Source of the DNA: Alphaproteobacteria bacterium
Lineage (GTDB): Bacteria > Pseudomonadota > Alphaproteobacteria > RF32 > CAG-239
Assembly: GCA_017445475.1 (NCBI GenBank)
Contig: JAFSUB010000008.1
Span: 1 to 32,156, forward strand
Reading direction: 5' to 3'
DNA: 32,156 nucleotides
Each line of letters begins with the position of its first letter. Position 1 is the stretch's first letter. The position numbers were made by a program, and so were the translations under genes. Positions 14,248-21,680 of the stretch are shown piece by piece. The notes beneath the pieces are model-generated. The model was given only the letters and a program-made list of their open reading frames with translations, ran no database searches and had not been told where the DNA came from.

Positions 14248-14724
14248 ATGATTGAAATCAAAGAAAATCAGACATTCTTGAATATTGATATCGGTTCATC
14301 ATGTGATGTGCTGGCAAACATTGAGGAAAAGAAGAAAATTGATGTTATCATCGGTGATGCGGCCAAAATGGACGTTCAAAAGGCCGTGAACTATATTGCA
14401 AGCGGCAAGGCAGAATTAACCCCGCTTGCAACAAGAGCCGAAAGCGCGGCACAAAGTGCTGAAAGTTACGCCAATTCCGCCAAAGACAGTGCAGAAGAAG
14501 CTTTAAGTGCGGCGCAAAGTATCATCAGCGACAAAACCTTCATTTTCGAACAAGCGGTTGCATCTGATGAGTGGACAATCACACATAATCTAAAAAAACA
14601 CCCATCGGTAACGGTGGTTGATACGGCAGATAACGTCATCTGGCCTGTCGTGCAATATATTGATGACAACAGTTGCGTGGTCCGCTTCAATGCGGCCACC
14701 AAAGGAAAGGCATATTTGAATTAG
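14248..14724 (+). CDS. Tail fibre-associated protein
   Basis: A 158-residue protein with a short beta start, an Ala/Ser-rich coiled-coil middle (ESAAQSAESYANSAKDSAEEA at about 63-83 in spaced form) and a C-terminal domain of about 60 residues. That domain carries EWTITHNLKKHPSVTVVD, VVQYIDDNSCVVRFNAATKGKAYL, a compact beta module common at the ends of phage fibre proteins. The coiled coil implies trimerisation. The gene lies in the fibre cluster and starts 1 base after the previous stop. Confidence 0.65.
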   Translation: MIEIKENQTFLNIDIGSSCDVLANIEEKKKIDVIIGDAAKMDVQKAVNYIASGKAELTPLATRAESAAQSAESYANSAKDSAEEALSAAQSIISDKTFIFEQAVASDEWTITHNLKKHPSVTVVDTADNVIWPVVQYIDDNSCVVRFNAATKGKAYLN

Positions 14725-14736
14725 GAGTAAAAAACA

Positions 14737-15837
14737 ATGGCAACGAATAACTTTTTGACAGATGTCAACTTAAACAAAAACGAACTGCAAAATGCGGTGG
14801 TGCAAAATCTATCTGTTGCACCGGCAAGTCCGATTGCAGGTCAAACATATTTTAACACGGCAGACAACTTGATGTATGTCTATAACGGCTCGGCTTGGGT
14901 TAATGCGCTTGCGCAAGGCACGACATACACCTTTTCAAGCCCGCTTTCTGAAACAAGCGGAACAGTGAGCGTCGGAACGGCCTCATCATCGGCGGCCGGT
15001 GTGATTGAAATTGCAACCGACACGGAAGCAACAACCGGCACAAGCGAAACGCTCGCCGTCAACCCCAAGCAGCTTGCAACAAAAGTTACGGCAAACGCCT
15101 CTATTACGGGCGGCACAAAAACAAAAATCACATACGACGCAAAAGGTTTGGTAACAGCAGGTGCCGATTTGGCGGCTTCTGACATTCCCGACATCAGCGC
15201 AACTTATGTTACGGTGGCCTCAAAAGGCGTGGCCAATGGCGTGGCAAGTTTGGATTCAAGTGGCAAAGTTCCGTCTGCGCAACTTCCGGCTTATGTTGAC
15301 GATGTGGTTGACAGCTATGTTATTTCAGGGGCAACAGCTCTTTCTGCCGGCTGGCTCTCGGCAACATCGGGCGGCAGCGCCTTAACGCCTGAAACAGGCA
15401 AGATTTATGTTGTGTTGTCAACGGGTGAATACTTGAACAAGACATATCGCTGGAGTGGCACGACCTATGTTGAGATTTCCGCCTCGCCCGCACAGGCAAC
15501 CGAATCAACCGCCGGTATTGCGGCAATCGCAACCGATGCGGAAGTTACGGCCGGAACAAACGACACAAAGTTTATCACGCCTAAAAAACTTGCAACATAC
15601 ACGACAAGTGCGGCGCATATCAGCTCATCGACCAACCCGCTTTTAACGGTTACGGGCGGTGTTTGCACGTGGACAATCTCTTCAACGCCGACAAATGCGA
15701 TTGTGCAGGTTTATGAAGTTTCGTCGGGCAATATGGTTTTTGCCGAACAAACGCTCGGTTCGGGTTCGGTTACAATTAAAATGAACTCAACCTCTGACAT
15801 TTCAGCCGGAACGTATAAGGCGGTTATCATCGGATAA
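14737..15837 (+). CDS. Tail fibre protein with repeated shaft units
   Basis: The 366-residue protein opens with FLTDVNLNKNELQNAVVQNL and a PIAGQTYFNTADNLMYVYNGSAWV module typical of virion-attachment ends. Two copies of a fibre repeat are visible at residues 86-117 (AAGVIEIATDTEA...NPKQLA) and 258-288 (TAGIAAIATDAEV...TPKKLA). This is the unit found in T-even-like and P2-like fibres. A C-terminal beta domain of about 70 residues ends TYKAVIIG. The Thr/Ser/Ala-rich, Cys-poor composition suits a secreted fibre. It probably determines receptor binding together with the following two genes. Confidence 0.8.
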   Translation: MATNNFLTDVNLNKNELQNAVVQNLSVAPASPIAGQTYFNTADNLMYVYNGSAWVNALAQGTTYTFSSPLSETSGTVSVGTASSSAAGVIEIATDTEATTGTSETLAVNPKQLATKVTANASITGGTKTKITYDAKGLVTAGADLAASDIPDISATYVTVASKGVANGVASLDSSGKVPSAQLPAYVDDVVDSYVISGATALSAGWLSATSGGSALTPETGKIYVVLSTGEYLNKTYRWSGTTYVEISASPAQATESTAGIAAIATDAEVTAGTNDTKFITPKKLATYTTSAAHISSSTNPLLTVTGGVCTWTISSTPTNAIVQVYEVSSGNMVFAEQTLGSGSVTIKMNSTSDISAGTYKAVIIG

Positions 15838-15848
15838 AGGGGGCGCTT

Positions 15849-16202
15849 ATGAGCTCAACATTCTTAAACATTTCAACCGATGCGACTTTGGGTGGAAACG
15901 GTGCCTCAAACAGCACTGTTTCCTCTCAAGCGGCCGTGAAAGCTTATGTTGACAATGTGGCAAGCAACAAGCAAAACACAATCACCGGTGCCGTGTCAAA
16001 CGTTGTGAGTTCAAATTTAACGGCAAACCGTCCGGTGTGCACAAACGGCGAGGGCAAATTAAGAGTTGCCGCCACCGTTACAAACACGCAGCTCGGCTAT
16101 TTATCGGGCGCGACGAGCAACATTCAAACACAGCTTAACGGCAAGCAAGACGTTTTGACGTGGTCTTACAATTCGTCAACAGAAACTTTAACCATCAGCT
16201 AG
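15849..16202 (+). CDS. Short tail fibre protein
   Basis: The 117-residue protein carries fibre-shaft hallmarks: AAVKAYVDNVASNKQNTI, an SSNLTANRPVCTNGEGKL stretch, and TNTQLGYLSGATSNIQTQLNGKQD. The last repeats a unit (LGYLSGA.s.iQTQLn.Kqd) found in many phage and gut-prophage fibres. It has the same style as the 14737 gene but is not a fragment of it by frameshift: it has its own ATG behind AAAGGGGG and an intact stop. It may be a fibre tip or a diversified side fibre. Confidence 0.75.
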   Translation: MSSTFLNISTDATLGGNGASNSTVSSQAAVKAYVDNVASNKQNTITGAVSNVVSSNLTANRPVCTNGEGKLRVAATVTNTQLGYLSGATSNIQTQLNGKQDVLTWSYNSSTETLTIS

Positions 16203-16213
16203 GAGATTAAAAA

Positions 16214-16579
16214 ATGGCACAAGCTGTTAGACTTGACATCTATCCGTATCCTTTAACGAATTTGGTTGTGATGGACAGCAACGGTAACACATATTCCAAT
16301 ATTTCCTACTCTAGTTATACTTTTGTGGTATCAGCGAACAGAACATATACCATCAGCGCGGACGGATATGTTACACAAACCATTACAATAGAAGGCAATA
16401 CAGAAATTACGCTGCAACCCAAAAAAGATTTTGCGTATTTATCTGACGGCTCGGAAACGTATTATGTGAAAGACGCCGTGGCAAGAGATAAGCTAGACGC
16501 AGGCGTGAGCGGCTCGTTTACAACAAACGACGGTAAAACCGTAACCATAACAGGCGGCATCATCACCGATATTTCGTAA
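16214..16579 (+). CDS. Small fibre/adhesin protein
   Basis: The 121-residue beta-rich protein has an N-terminal domain resembling a short Ig- or carboxypeptidase-regulatory-like fold (residues 10-75: SNGNTYSNISYSSYTFVV, then YTISADGYVTQTITIEGN.EITLQP). A C-terminal tail SGSFTTNDGKTVTITGGIITDI follows, common at the ends of small phage structural proteins in gut-associated phages. It begins 11 bases past the preceding stop with TAGGAG upstream. Receptor binding or fibre capping are reasonable guesses. Confidence 0.65.
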   Translation: MAQAVRLDIYPYPLTNLVVMDSNGNTYSNISYSSYTFVVSANRTYTISADGYVTQTITIEGNTEITLQPKKDFAYLSDGSETYYVKDAVARDKLDAGVSGSFTTNDGKTVTITGGIITDIS

Positions 16580-16594
16580 AGGAATAAGTTAAAG

Positions 16595-16873
16595 ATGATT
16601 GATGACATTAAGGTTTTGCTTTTTCTGATAGCGGCGGCGATTGCTTCCGCTATCATTCGTTTTAAGGGCTTAACGCAGGTTTTTATCGACGCGGTTTTGG
16701 GCTTTGTGATGGGCTATTCGTTTTATTTGCTTTTAGGTTTTTGGATTTTAGACGGGGCAACACGAAGCGGTTTTTGCGGCATCATCATTTTATGTTCACG
16801 CCCTCTATACGATTGGACAAACGATTTTATCATTCATAAACTGACCGATTTGATTGAAAGAAAAACAAAATGA
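16595..16873 (+). CDS. Holin
   Basis: The 92-residue protein has hydrophobic segments at about 7-20, 35-55 and 60-72, a short charged N terminus and a basic C terminus (IERKTK), as expected for a small holin that permeabilises the inner membrane at a timed moment. It lies immediately before the lysozyme gene and overlaps it by 4 bases (ATGA). The lysozyme has no signal peptide, so a holin is needed for export. The holin class cannot be fixed by eye. Confidence 0.75.
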   Translation: MIDDIKVLLFLIAAAIASAIIRFKGLTQVFIDAVLGFVMGYSFYLLLGFWILDGATRSGFCGIIILCSRPLYDWTNDFIIHKLTDLIERKTK

Positions 16874-17340
16874 TTGCACTTGATGAAATACAAAAACGGC
16901 TTCTTCTTCACGAGGGAGCTGTTGACCATATATATACTTGCCCCGCAGGTTATAAAACCATCGGCATTGGCCGGAACTTGGAAACAAACCCACTTACCGC
17001 AAAAGAAAAAGAGGTTGTCGGCGATATATCACACGGCATCACACTTGATAAAGCGCTCTATCTTTTGAGAAACGATGTGAAACGGTGCGAGAAAGAATTA
17101 AGCGACAACATTTCTTGGTTTTATCAACTTGACGATGAACGCCAGTATGCGCTTTTGGATATGTGTTTTAACATGGGCATTAAAAAGCTTTTGGGCTTTA
17201 AGAGAATGCTTGGCGCAATGTTTATCGGCGATTTCAGAGGCGCGGCCAAAGAGTGTTTGATGAGCAAATACGCACGCGATGTCGGCAAACGTGCCAAACG
17301 AATCGCGACACTCATTGAAACGGAGATTTGGGCGAAATGA
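16870..17340 (+). CDS. Endolysin, T4/P22-type lysozyme (GH24)
   Basis: The 156-residue muramidase has the catalytic arrangement Glu-8aa-Asp/Cys-5aa-Thr as Glu15, Cys24 and Thr30, within LLLHEG and YTCPAGYKTIGIGRN; the Cys variant at the middle position is well known in phage endolysins. Further family landmarks are LDDERQYALLDMCFNMG and KRAKRIATLIETE at the end. It cleaves the glycan backbone of peptidoglycan. No signal peptide or signal-anchor is present, so it depends on the holin. ATGA overlaps join it to holin and Rz. Confidence 0.92.
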   Translation: MIALDEIQKRLLLHEGAVDHIYTCPAGYKTIGIGRNLETNPLTAKEKEVVGDISHGITLDKALYLLRNDVKRCEKELSDNISWFYQLDDERQYALLDMCFNMGIKKLLGFKRMLGAMFIGDFRGAAKECLMSKYARDVGKRAKRIATLIETEIWAK

Positions 17341-17576
17341 GGCTTGAACTTGTTAAATGGGGATTGTGCCTTTTATTTATTGTTGCGCTTTGCGTGGCTT
17401 TTTATCTTTTGGGCAGAAGCCATGCGGAAGTGAAGATTGTTAAACAAAAGGGCGAGGAAATAATCAAAGAGGTGGAGGTGATTAAGTATGTCGAGAAGGA
17501 AAAAGCTCAAATTTGGAGCAAGCCTAACGCTTCTTCTGATGAGCTTATCGGCTTGTTCATGCAAGATAAATTATGA
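17337..17576 (+). CDS. Rz-like inner-membrane spanin (i-spanin)
   Basis: The 79-residue protein begins at the ATG at 17337 (ATGA overlap with the lysozyme stop) and has a single N-terminal membrane segment (WGLCLLFIVALCVAFYLLG, about 8-26). A charged helical periplasmic part with KQKGEEIIKEVEVIKYVEKEK follows. This is the i-spanin form, which together with Rz1 fuses inner and outer membranes at the end of lysis. The rz1 gene starts inside it in the +1 frame. An in-frame TTG at 17328 is less likely. Confidence 0.75.
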   Translation: MRLELVKWGLCLLFIVALCVAFYLLGRSHAEVKIVKQKGEEIIKEVEVIKYVEKEKAQIWSKPNASSDELIGLFMQDKL

Positions 17577-17721
17577 CGTGTGTCCAGTTTATCCGATTGG
17601 CGGAAAGGCGGTTGGGCAAGAACTCAGCCGCTTAAACGCTTCTGATTATCCAAACACGTTTGAATGGCTGGCGCGGATTAACAAGTTAAGGCAAGAATTG
17701 GCACTTTGTAATCCTAAATAA
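17488..17721 (+). CDS. Rz1-like outer-membrane spanin lipoprotein (o-spanin)
   Basis: The 77-residue protein has a basic start (SRRKKLK), a hydrophobic segment and a lipobox Leu20-Ser-Ala-Cys23, so Cys23 would be lipid-modified. The mature part has VCPVYPIGGKAVGQELSRL and FEWLARINKLRQELALC, typical of spanin lipoproteins from this type of lysis cassette. It overlaps the Rz-like gene by 89 bases in the +1 frame, a hallmark of Rz/Rz1 pairs. A strong GGAGGTG site sits at 17473-17479. It is the last gene of the late operon. Confidence 0.85.
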   Translation: MSRRKKLKFGASLTLLLMSLSACSCKINYDVCPVYPIGGKAVGQELSRLNASDYPNTFEWLARINKLRQELALCNPK

Positions 17722-17742
17722 TGAAAATTTGCAAAATATATA

Positions 17743-17771
17743 TTGACAAAGTTTTACTTTTCGGCTATATT
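17743..17771 (+). promoter_or_regulatory. Promoter of the gene at 17805
   Basis: TTGACA (17743-17748) and TATATT (17766-17771) are separated by 17 bases, just after the spanin genes. This gives the following gene transcription independent of the phage late operon. Confidence 0.7.
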
Positions 17772-17804
17772 GAGTTTGTGAAAAATAATTATTAACCAAA
17801 TAAA

Positions 17805-18209
17805 ATGTTCAAAATGAAAAATTTTAAAAATCTAGAGGCCAATGGCCGTCAGCTCGTTTCCGTGGTTCGTATCCGTCCCGTCTATCCGGCAAAACAGCTG
17901 GATACGAGCGATTTTACCAATCCCCGTATCTGGGCAATCATCCCAGGATGGTTGGACAGTAACGGACAGATTACGTCCCTCAAGACGGGCAATCGCGTTC
18001 CGGTCTATGCGGGAGACGAGGTGCGCATTGAGATGTGCGGTGTCGCCTATGACTACGAGAGTGGTGATAGAATTATCTACACCCGCCGATGGGAGAATGG
18101 AAAACCCGTTTACTTCTTCGCAGAACGCACCTGCGCCGACAACAGCTGTTGCCCGCACAAGGCCTTCGGGGAATACCTCAAAAAGGCCCCGAAGCAGCGC
18201 ATTTGGTAA
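17805..18209 (+). CDS. Unrecognised protein, candidate phage moron gene
   Basis: A 134-residue soluble protein, beta-rich, with SVVRIRPVYPA, a WAIIPGWLDSNGQITSL stretch, AGDEVRIEMCGVAYDY, and a cysteine cluster CADNSCCPHKAF near residues 112-123 that could bind metal. No family was recognised and no signal peptide or membrane segment is seen. The coding sequence is visibly richer in G+C (about half or more in the lines I counted) and lacks the A/T runs of the phage genes. It has its own promoter and terminator, lies after the lysis genes, and shows no clear ribosome site before the ATG at 17805 (or the second ATG at 17814). These are the properties of a moron, a lysogen-expressed cargo gene. 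Confidence 0.65.
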   Translation: MFKMKNFKNLEANGRQLVSVVRIRPVYPAKQLDTSDFTNPRIWAIIPGWLDSNGQITSLKTGNRVPVYAGDEVRIEMCGVAYDYESGDRIIYTRRWENGKPVYFFAERTCADNSCCPHKAFGEYLKKAPKQRIW

Positions 18210-18221
18210 AATTTTTCAAGA

Positions 18222-18252
18222 GGGGGTTGTCTTTTTAAGATAACCCCTTTTT
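18222..18252. terminator. Bidirectional terminator between the moron and cca
   Basis: GGGGTTGTC (18223-18231) pairs with GATAACCCC (18239-18247) with one G-T pair, followed by T5 on the plus strand; A-rich sequence precedes it for the opposite direction. It ends the rightward gene and overlaps the cca stop. It also marks a plausible right boundary of the phage region. Confidence 0.8.
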
Positions 18253-19488
18253 GTTTTTAAATTCTCTGATTTTTTGATCAAGCACCAAAACCTTATATGC
18301 TTTCAACTTGCTTGCAAACTGCGCGTCTTTCGTCATTTTCTTAAAGTTTGGCATATCTTGCGCTTTAATTTTCTCAAGTTCTTTAAGCGCAAACCTTAAA
18401 AGCTCAGCCTTAAGCTCAAATTCGGCACGTCCCTTTGCTCTGTTTGCACAACTTGAGCTTTCAAAATCGGCACGGCAAACTTTGATATATTCTTCCAAAT
18501 AAGACGTGTGGTTAATTTCAAGCTTTGAGATAAGCTCATAAATTTTGACCGCACGCATTTCAAAAATGCAAAAATAAAGCATATGAAGCCGCGCTGATGC
18601 AAGCGCAAAGCGCAAAAATCTGTTTGACACCTTAAGCCGTTTGCATAAAGTTTTAATCGGTTTTTCGCCAAGCACATCATGCCCGTGGTGCGATGGCCAT
18701 TCTTTCGGGTTTGTTAAGGCTTTTCCCAAATCGTGCGTTAAAACACCAAATTTCACAAGCACCGATTCGCCCTTTGAAACTTTAAGGGCACTCATCACGT
18801 GGCCAAACGTTGTGCCCTCGGGATGATATTTGAGTTTTTCCGGCACATCAAACAAGGCTTCAACTTCGGGCATAATTTCTTTGAGGGCGCCAAGCTCATA
18901 CATCAGCATAAAAAATCTTTCGCTGTGCTCTGAACAAAGCGCTTTAACAACCTCGTCCCATATCCGCTCGAGAGTTAAGTTTTTCATTGCACCATCTTCA
19001 ACCATTTTTTTACAAAGTGCAAACGTTTCATCTGCAACTTCAAAATCGAGCTGCGCACTAAAACGGCAAACCCTTAAAACCCGAAGCGGATCTTCAACAA
19101 AATGTTCGGCATTGATGTGGCGCAAAACGCGATTTTGAATGTCTTGTATGCCACCGAAAAAGTCGATGTATTCACCCGTTTGCTCATCATAGGCAATGGC
19201 ATTACACCTTAAATCGCGCCGCTCTAAATCTTCGCGCAGGGTAATATTTTCTGAAAAATCAAACGAAAAATCGGTGTGTTTTAAGCCTGTCTTAACCTCT
19301 TTTCGTGCCAAAGCATATTCTTCTTTCGTTTCGGGATGCAAAAAAACAGGAAAAGATTTGCCCACTTCAACAAAGCCCAAATCGCGCATTTTTTGCACCG
19401 TTGCCCCGACAACAACATAATCGTTGTCGTTTGCTTTTATCCCCAAAAGCGCATCTCTGACAGCACCGCCGACTTTATAAATTTTCAT
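18235..19488 (-). CDS. cca: CCA tRNA nucleotidyltransferase with HD domain
   Basis: The 417-residue enzyme adds and repairs the 3' CCA end of tRNAs using CTP and ATP. It begins KIYKVGGAVRDALLG, the class II signature. It continues with KANDNDYVVVGAT (acidic metal ligands, one of the usual DxD residues seen as NDND), RRDLRCNAIAYDEQTGEYIDFFGG, then EDPLRVLRVCRFSAQLDF (nucleotide-selecting region). An HD phosphohydrolase domain follows with LTHDLGKALTNPKEWPSHHGHD near 250-270. This domain order and the N terminus closely resemble the E. coli Cca type (412 residues). GAGGG lies 5 bases before the ATG. It is chromosomal and marks the end of the phage region. Confidence 0.93.
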   Translation of the reverse strand: MKIYKVGGAVRDALLGIKANDNDYVVVGATVQKMRDLGFVEVGKSFPVFLHPETKEEYALARKEVKTGLKHTDFSFDFSENITLREDLERRDLRCNAIAYDEQTGEYIDFFGGIQDIQNRVLRHINAEHFVEDPLRVLRVCRFSAQLDFEVADETFALCKKMVEDGAMKNLTLERIWDEVVKALCSEHSERFFMLMYELGALKEIMPEVEALFDVPEKLKYHPEGTTFGHVMSALKVSKGESVLVKFGVLTHDLGKALTNPKEWPSHHGHDVLGEKPIKTLCKRLKVSNRFLRFALASARLHMLYFCIFEMRAVKIYELISKLEINHTSYLEEYIKVCRADFESSSCANRAKGRAEFELKAELLRFALKELEKIKAQDMPNFKKMTKDAQFASKLKAYKVLVLDQKIREFKNKKGLS

Positions 19489-19595
19489 TTTCCCTCAAAA
19501 ATCTTTTTCTTTTAAAAACCTTACTTTATAAGATAGCTCGTTTTTTTTGCGTTGCCATCTTTTTTTTCATCTTATGCCTTAAAAACAAAAACATC

Positions 19596-19623
19596 TTGAC
19601 AAAACTTTGAGCCGACATATAAT
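19596..19623 (+). promoter_or_regulatory. Promoter of the membrane protein at 19670
   Basis: TTGACA (19596-19601), 16 bases, TATAAT (19618-19623): both hexamers are consensus. The leader up to the ATG at 19670 is AT-rich and has no obvious ribosome site. Confidence 0.75.
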
Positions 19624-19669
19624 AAGCCTATCAACTTGATTATTATTCACCTTAAAAAATATTTCAATT

Positions 19670-20203
19670 ATGCTTTACACTGTTTTACTGGGGGTATTTA
19701 TCGGCCTCCTGTTTGTGCTTTTGTTCGTCAGCTCAAAGCTGGAAAGGCACGTTGATATCAAAATCATCAACACGGTTTTCCTTGTTTGCTCCGTTCTTGT
19801 CGGCGCCTTTGCCGGATACAGCTTCACCATGGAAACTGTCAATCCGAGAGGTTTCAATCTCCTTGGTTACGCATTGCTCTTTTTGTTTGTCTTAATTGTT
19901 CGCGGCGCTTATCTGCCCAAAACAATCCGCAGCGACAAAATTTACGAGCTTTCCGAAATCTGTTCGGCAATCATGCGTGGCCCTGAAGAGCAAAGAACAA
20001 TCGCGGGTTCGATTCAAGAGGGGCGTTACAAGTTTTATGTATACGTCCGCATCACGCCCGAGCAAGAAGCATTGCTTGCCGCACAGGGTTATTTTGATGC
20101 GAAAACATCTTCAAACAAAGCCCTCAAGGTTTGCTTAAAATCGCGCACAAGCACCATAAACAACGGCGCTTTTTACGATGCAGAAATGCATTTGGCAGAA
20201 TAG
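19670..20203 (+). CDS. Unrecognised membrane protein
   Basis: The 177-residue protein has three hydrophobic segments at about residues 3-22, 34-51 and 65-82. A soluble C-terminal part of about 95 residues follows (IYELSEICSAIMRGPEEQR..., RYKFYVYVRITPEQEALL, LKVCLKSRTSTINNGAFYDAEMHL) that looks like a small alpha/beta domain facing the cytoplasm or periplasm. No family was recognised. It has its own consensus promoter and terminator, so it is monocistronic. Like the gene at 17805 it lacks a visible Shine-Dalgarno sequence. Confidence 0.7.
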   Translation: MLYTVLLGVFIGLLFVLLFVSSKLERHVDIKIINTVFLVCSVLVGAFAGYSFTMETVNPRGFNLLGYALLFLFVLIVRGAYLPKTIRSDKIYELSEICSAIMRGPEEQRTIAGSIQEGRYKFYVYVRITPEQEALLAAQGYFDAKTSSNKALKVCLKSRTSTINNGAFYDAEMHLAE

Positions 20204-20205
20204 AA

Positions 20206-20232
20206 GGAAGGCCTCAAGCCTTCCTTTTTTTT
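20206..20232 (+). terminator. Terminator of the membrane protein gene
   Basis: GGAAGGC (20206-20212) pairs with GCCTTCC (20218-20224), followed by eight T. It lies 2 bases past the stop codon and just beyond the convergent kinase gene. Confidence 0.85.
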
Positions 20233-20234
20233 GC

Positions 20235-21680
20235 TTAAATCCGAAAAAGGCTCAAATCAAACCCGTTTATTACAAAAAAACAAACAATAATGTTAATAAG
20301 CGCATAAATTTTGAGCATATTCACGAGCAAATCATATTGCAAAAGCGGCAAAATCTTTTTGCCCTCATCAAGCCCGACATAAAGCAATTTTAAAAAGATT
20401 GCACAAACAAAAATTTGCAAAAAGTAGCCCTTTGATGACAAAACATCGCGATACGGATAAAGCAACAGGCAAAGCGCACCGAAAAAGAAAAGCCACAAAA
20501 CAACAACAAAAAGCGCCAATTTGTTTAAGCGCACGAACTCCCGTCTTTTTTGCAGTTTTGAAGCCAAATTTTTTTCGCTCGTCAGCTCGGAAAGCTCCAT
20601 TCCCCTGATTTTTTGCGGTGCTTCTTTTTCTTGTTTAATTGCTGTTATGGTTGCCTTAAATCTGTCTTCCATCGCGCACATTCCGCAGCCTTTTGCCGTG
20701 AAATAGCCGTGATTTTGGTTTTTTTTGCATTCTTTGTAAACCTTAAATAAATATGTCAAATGGGCATACCACTCTTTTGCCGTCGGCCTTTGTTTGTTTT
20801 TAACAAAAGCACGATCGAAAAGCTCAAGCGTTTTTGAATCGAGATATTCGTGTATGCTGTATGGGTGTGGATCTTGATATGTGTCCGGCCACAAGCCGTA
20901 TGCGTAATGATATTTTTCAATGCGCGTTTGAATATCGTCCATTTCGCCCCCGCTTTTGCGCGGCGTTCCCGAAAAAGGGTGAATACCGTTGTTTAACAGC
21001 TTAAACAAAATCACGGCCAGCGCAAATTTGTCTTGTTCTTCGCCCATTTCTTCTGGCGTTTGGCTCATACCTTCGGGATATATATATTCTTCGCTCACAA
21101 ATTCGGCGGGATAACGCGCTCTATCACCTTTAATGGAAAAACCGTCGCAATCAAACATCGCAACCCGCATATTTTCTTTATAAACCGACACATTGGCCGG
21201 TTTTAAGTCAATGATATAGTGTCCGCATTGGTGCAAAGCCGCCACCATCGCCGTGATATTATACGCGGCATTCAAGCGGTATTTATAACTTTCCGGAAGC
21301 CCTATTTTTTGGCGCACGGCTTTTTGCATTAAATGGTCAAGCGAAACCGCTTCATTCGTGTTGATAAGCGGCATCAAATAACCGACGCAAAAACCTTCAT
21401 CATCTTCCAAAACAGCTTCCGGCCAAGCAATTTGAATAAATTTTTTACCGTTTTCCCAAACCGGTTCGATGTTCGGCTTGTTTTGAAGCATTGCCTCAAG
21501 TTTTAAGCGGTTTGTTTTGCTTTTTGCTCTGTCATGAAAAATTTTTGCAACGAGTTCGGGGTGTGTTACGCTTTCATAAATTTTGCCGGCCGCACCGCCT
21601 TTATTGATAAGCGCGCCAAGCTTTTCGCGCTCGAAATGCCCGTCCGAAAAAATTGCATTATAAATCAAACTTTCTTCCAT
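20235..21680 (-). CDS. Membrane-anchored Ser/Thr kinase-like protein (YegI-like)
   Basis: The 481-residue protein has an N-terminal protein-kinase fold: a glycine loop NKGGAAGKIYE (about 26-36), the ATP-binding lysine in ELVAKIF (about 46), a catalytic loop IIDLKPANVSVY (Asp about 158, Asn about 163; the HRD histidine is replaced) and FDCDGFSI in place of DFG. A Cys/His-rich stretch (CKKNQNHGYFTAKGCGMC, about 328-345) and a C-terminal domain with about three membrane segments follow. This matches E. coli YegI and kinases of TerY-P triads. The ATG at 21680 shares its A with the phosphatase stop (TGATG), indicating coupling; an upstream TTG at 21695 is less likely. The likely partner and antagonist is the PP2C encoded before it. 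Confidence 0.8.
   Translation of the reverse strand: MEESLIYNAIFSDGHFEREKLGALINKGGAAGKIYESVTHPELVAKIFHDRAKSKTNRLKLEAMLQNKPNIEPVWENGKKFIQIAWPEAVLEDDEGFCVGYLMPLINTNEAVSLDHLMQKAVRQKIGLPESYKYRLNAAYNITAMVAALHQCGHYIIDLKPANVSVYKENMRVAMFDCDGFSIKGDRARYPAEFVSEEYIYPEGMSQTPEEMGEEQDKFALAVILFKLLNNGIHPFSGTPRKSGGEMDDIQTRIEKYHYAYGLWPDTYQDPHPYSIHEYLDSKTLELFDRAFVKNKQRPTAKEWYAHLTYLFKVYKECKKNQNHGYFTAKGCGMCAMEDRFKATITAIKQEKEAPQKIRGMELSELTSEKNLASKLQKRREFVRLNKLALFVVVLWLFFFGALCLLLYPYRDVLSSKGYFLQIFVCAIFLKLLYVGLDEGKKILPLLQYDLLVNMLKIYALINIIVCFFVINGFDLSLFRI

Noticed and set aside
753-18209. Rhodobacter-type gene transfer agent
   Set aside because: The portal, gp10-like hub, adaptor and fibres are podovirus-like and there is no tape-measure or long-tail gene, so it is not the known siphovirus-like agent.
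420-18260. Flanking att direct repeats of the phage region
   Set aside because: Reading both ends by eye I found no convincing direct repeat; a computed search of bases 1-1000 against 17700-18300 and beyond the window would be needed.
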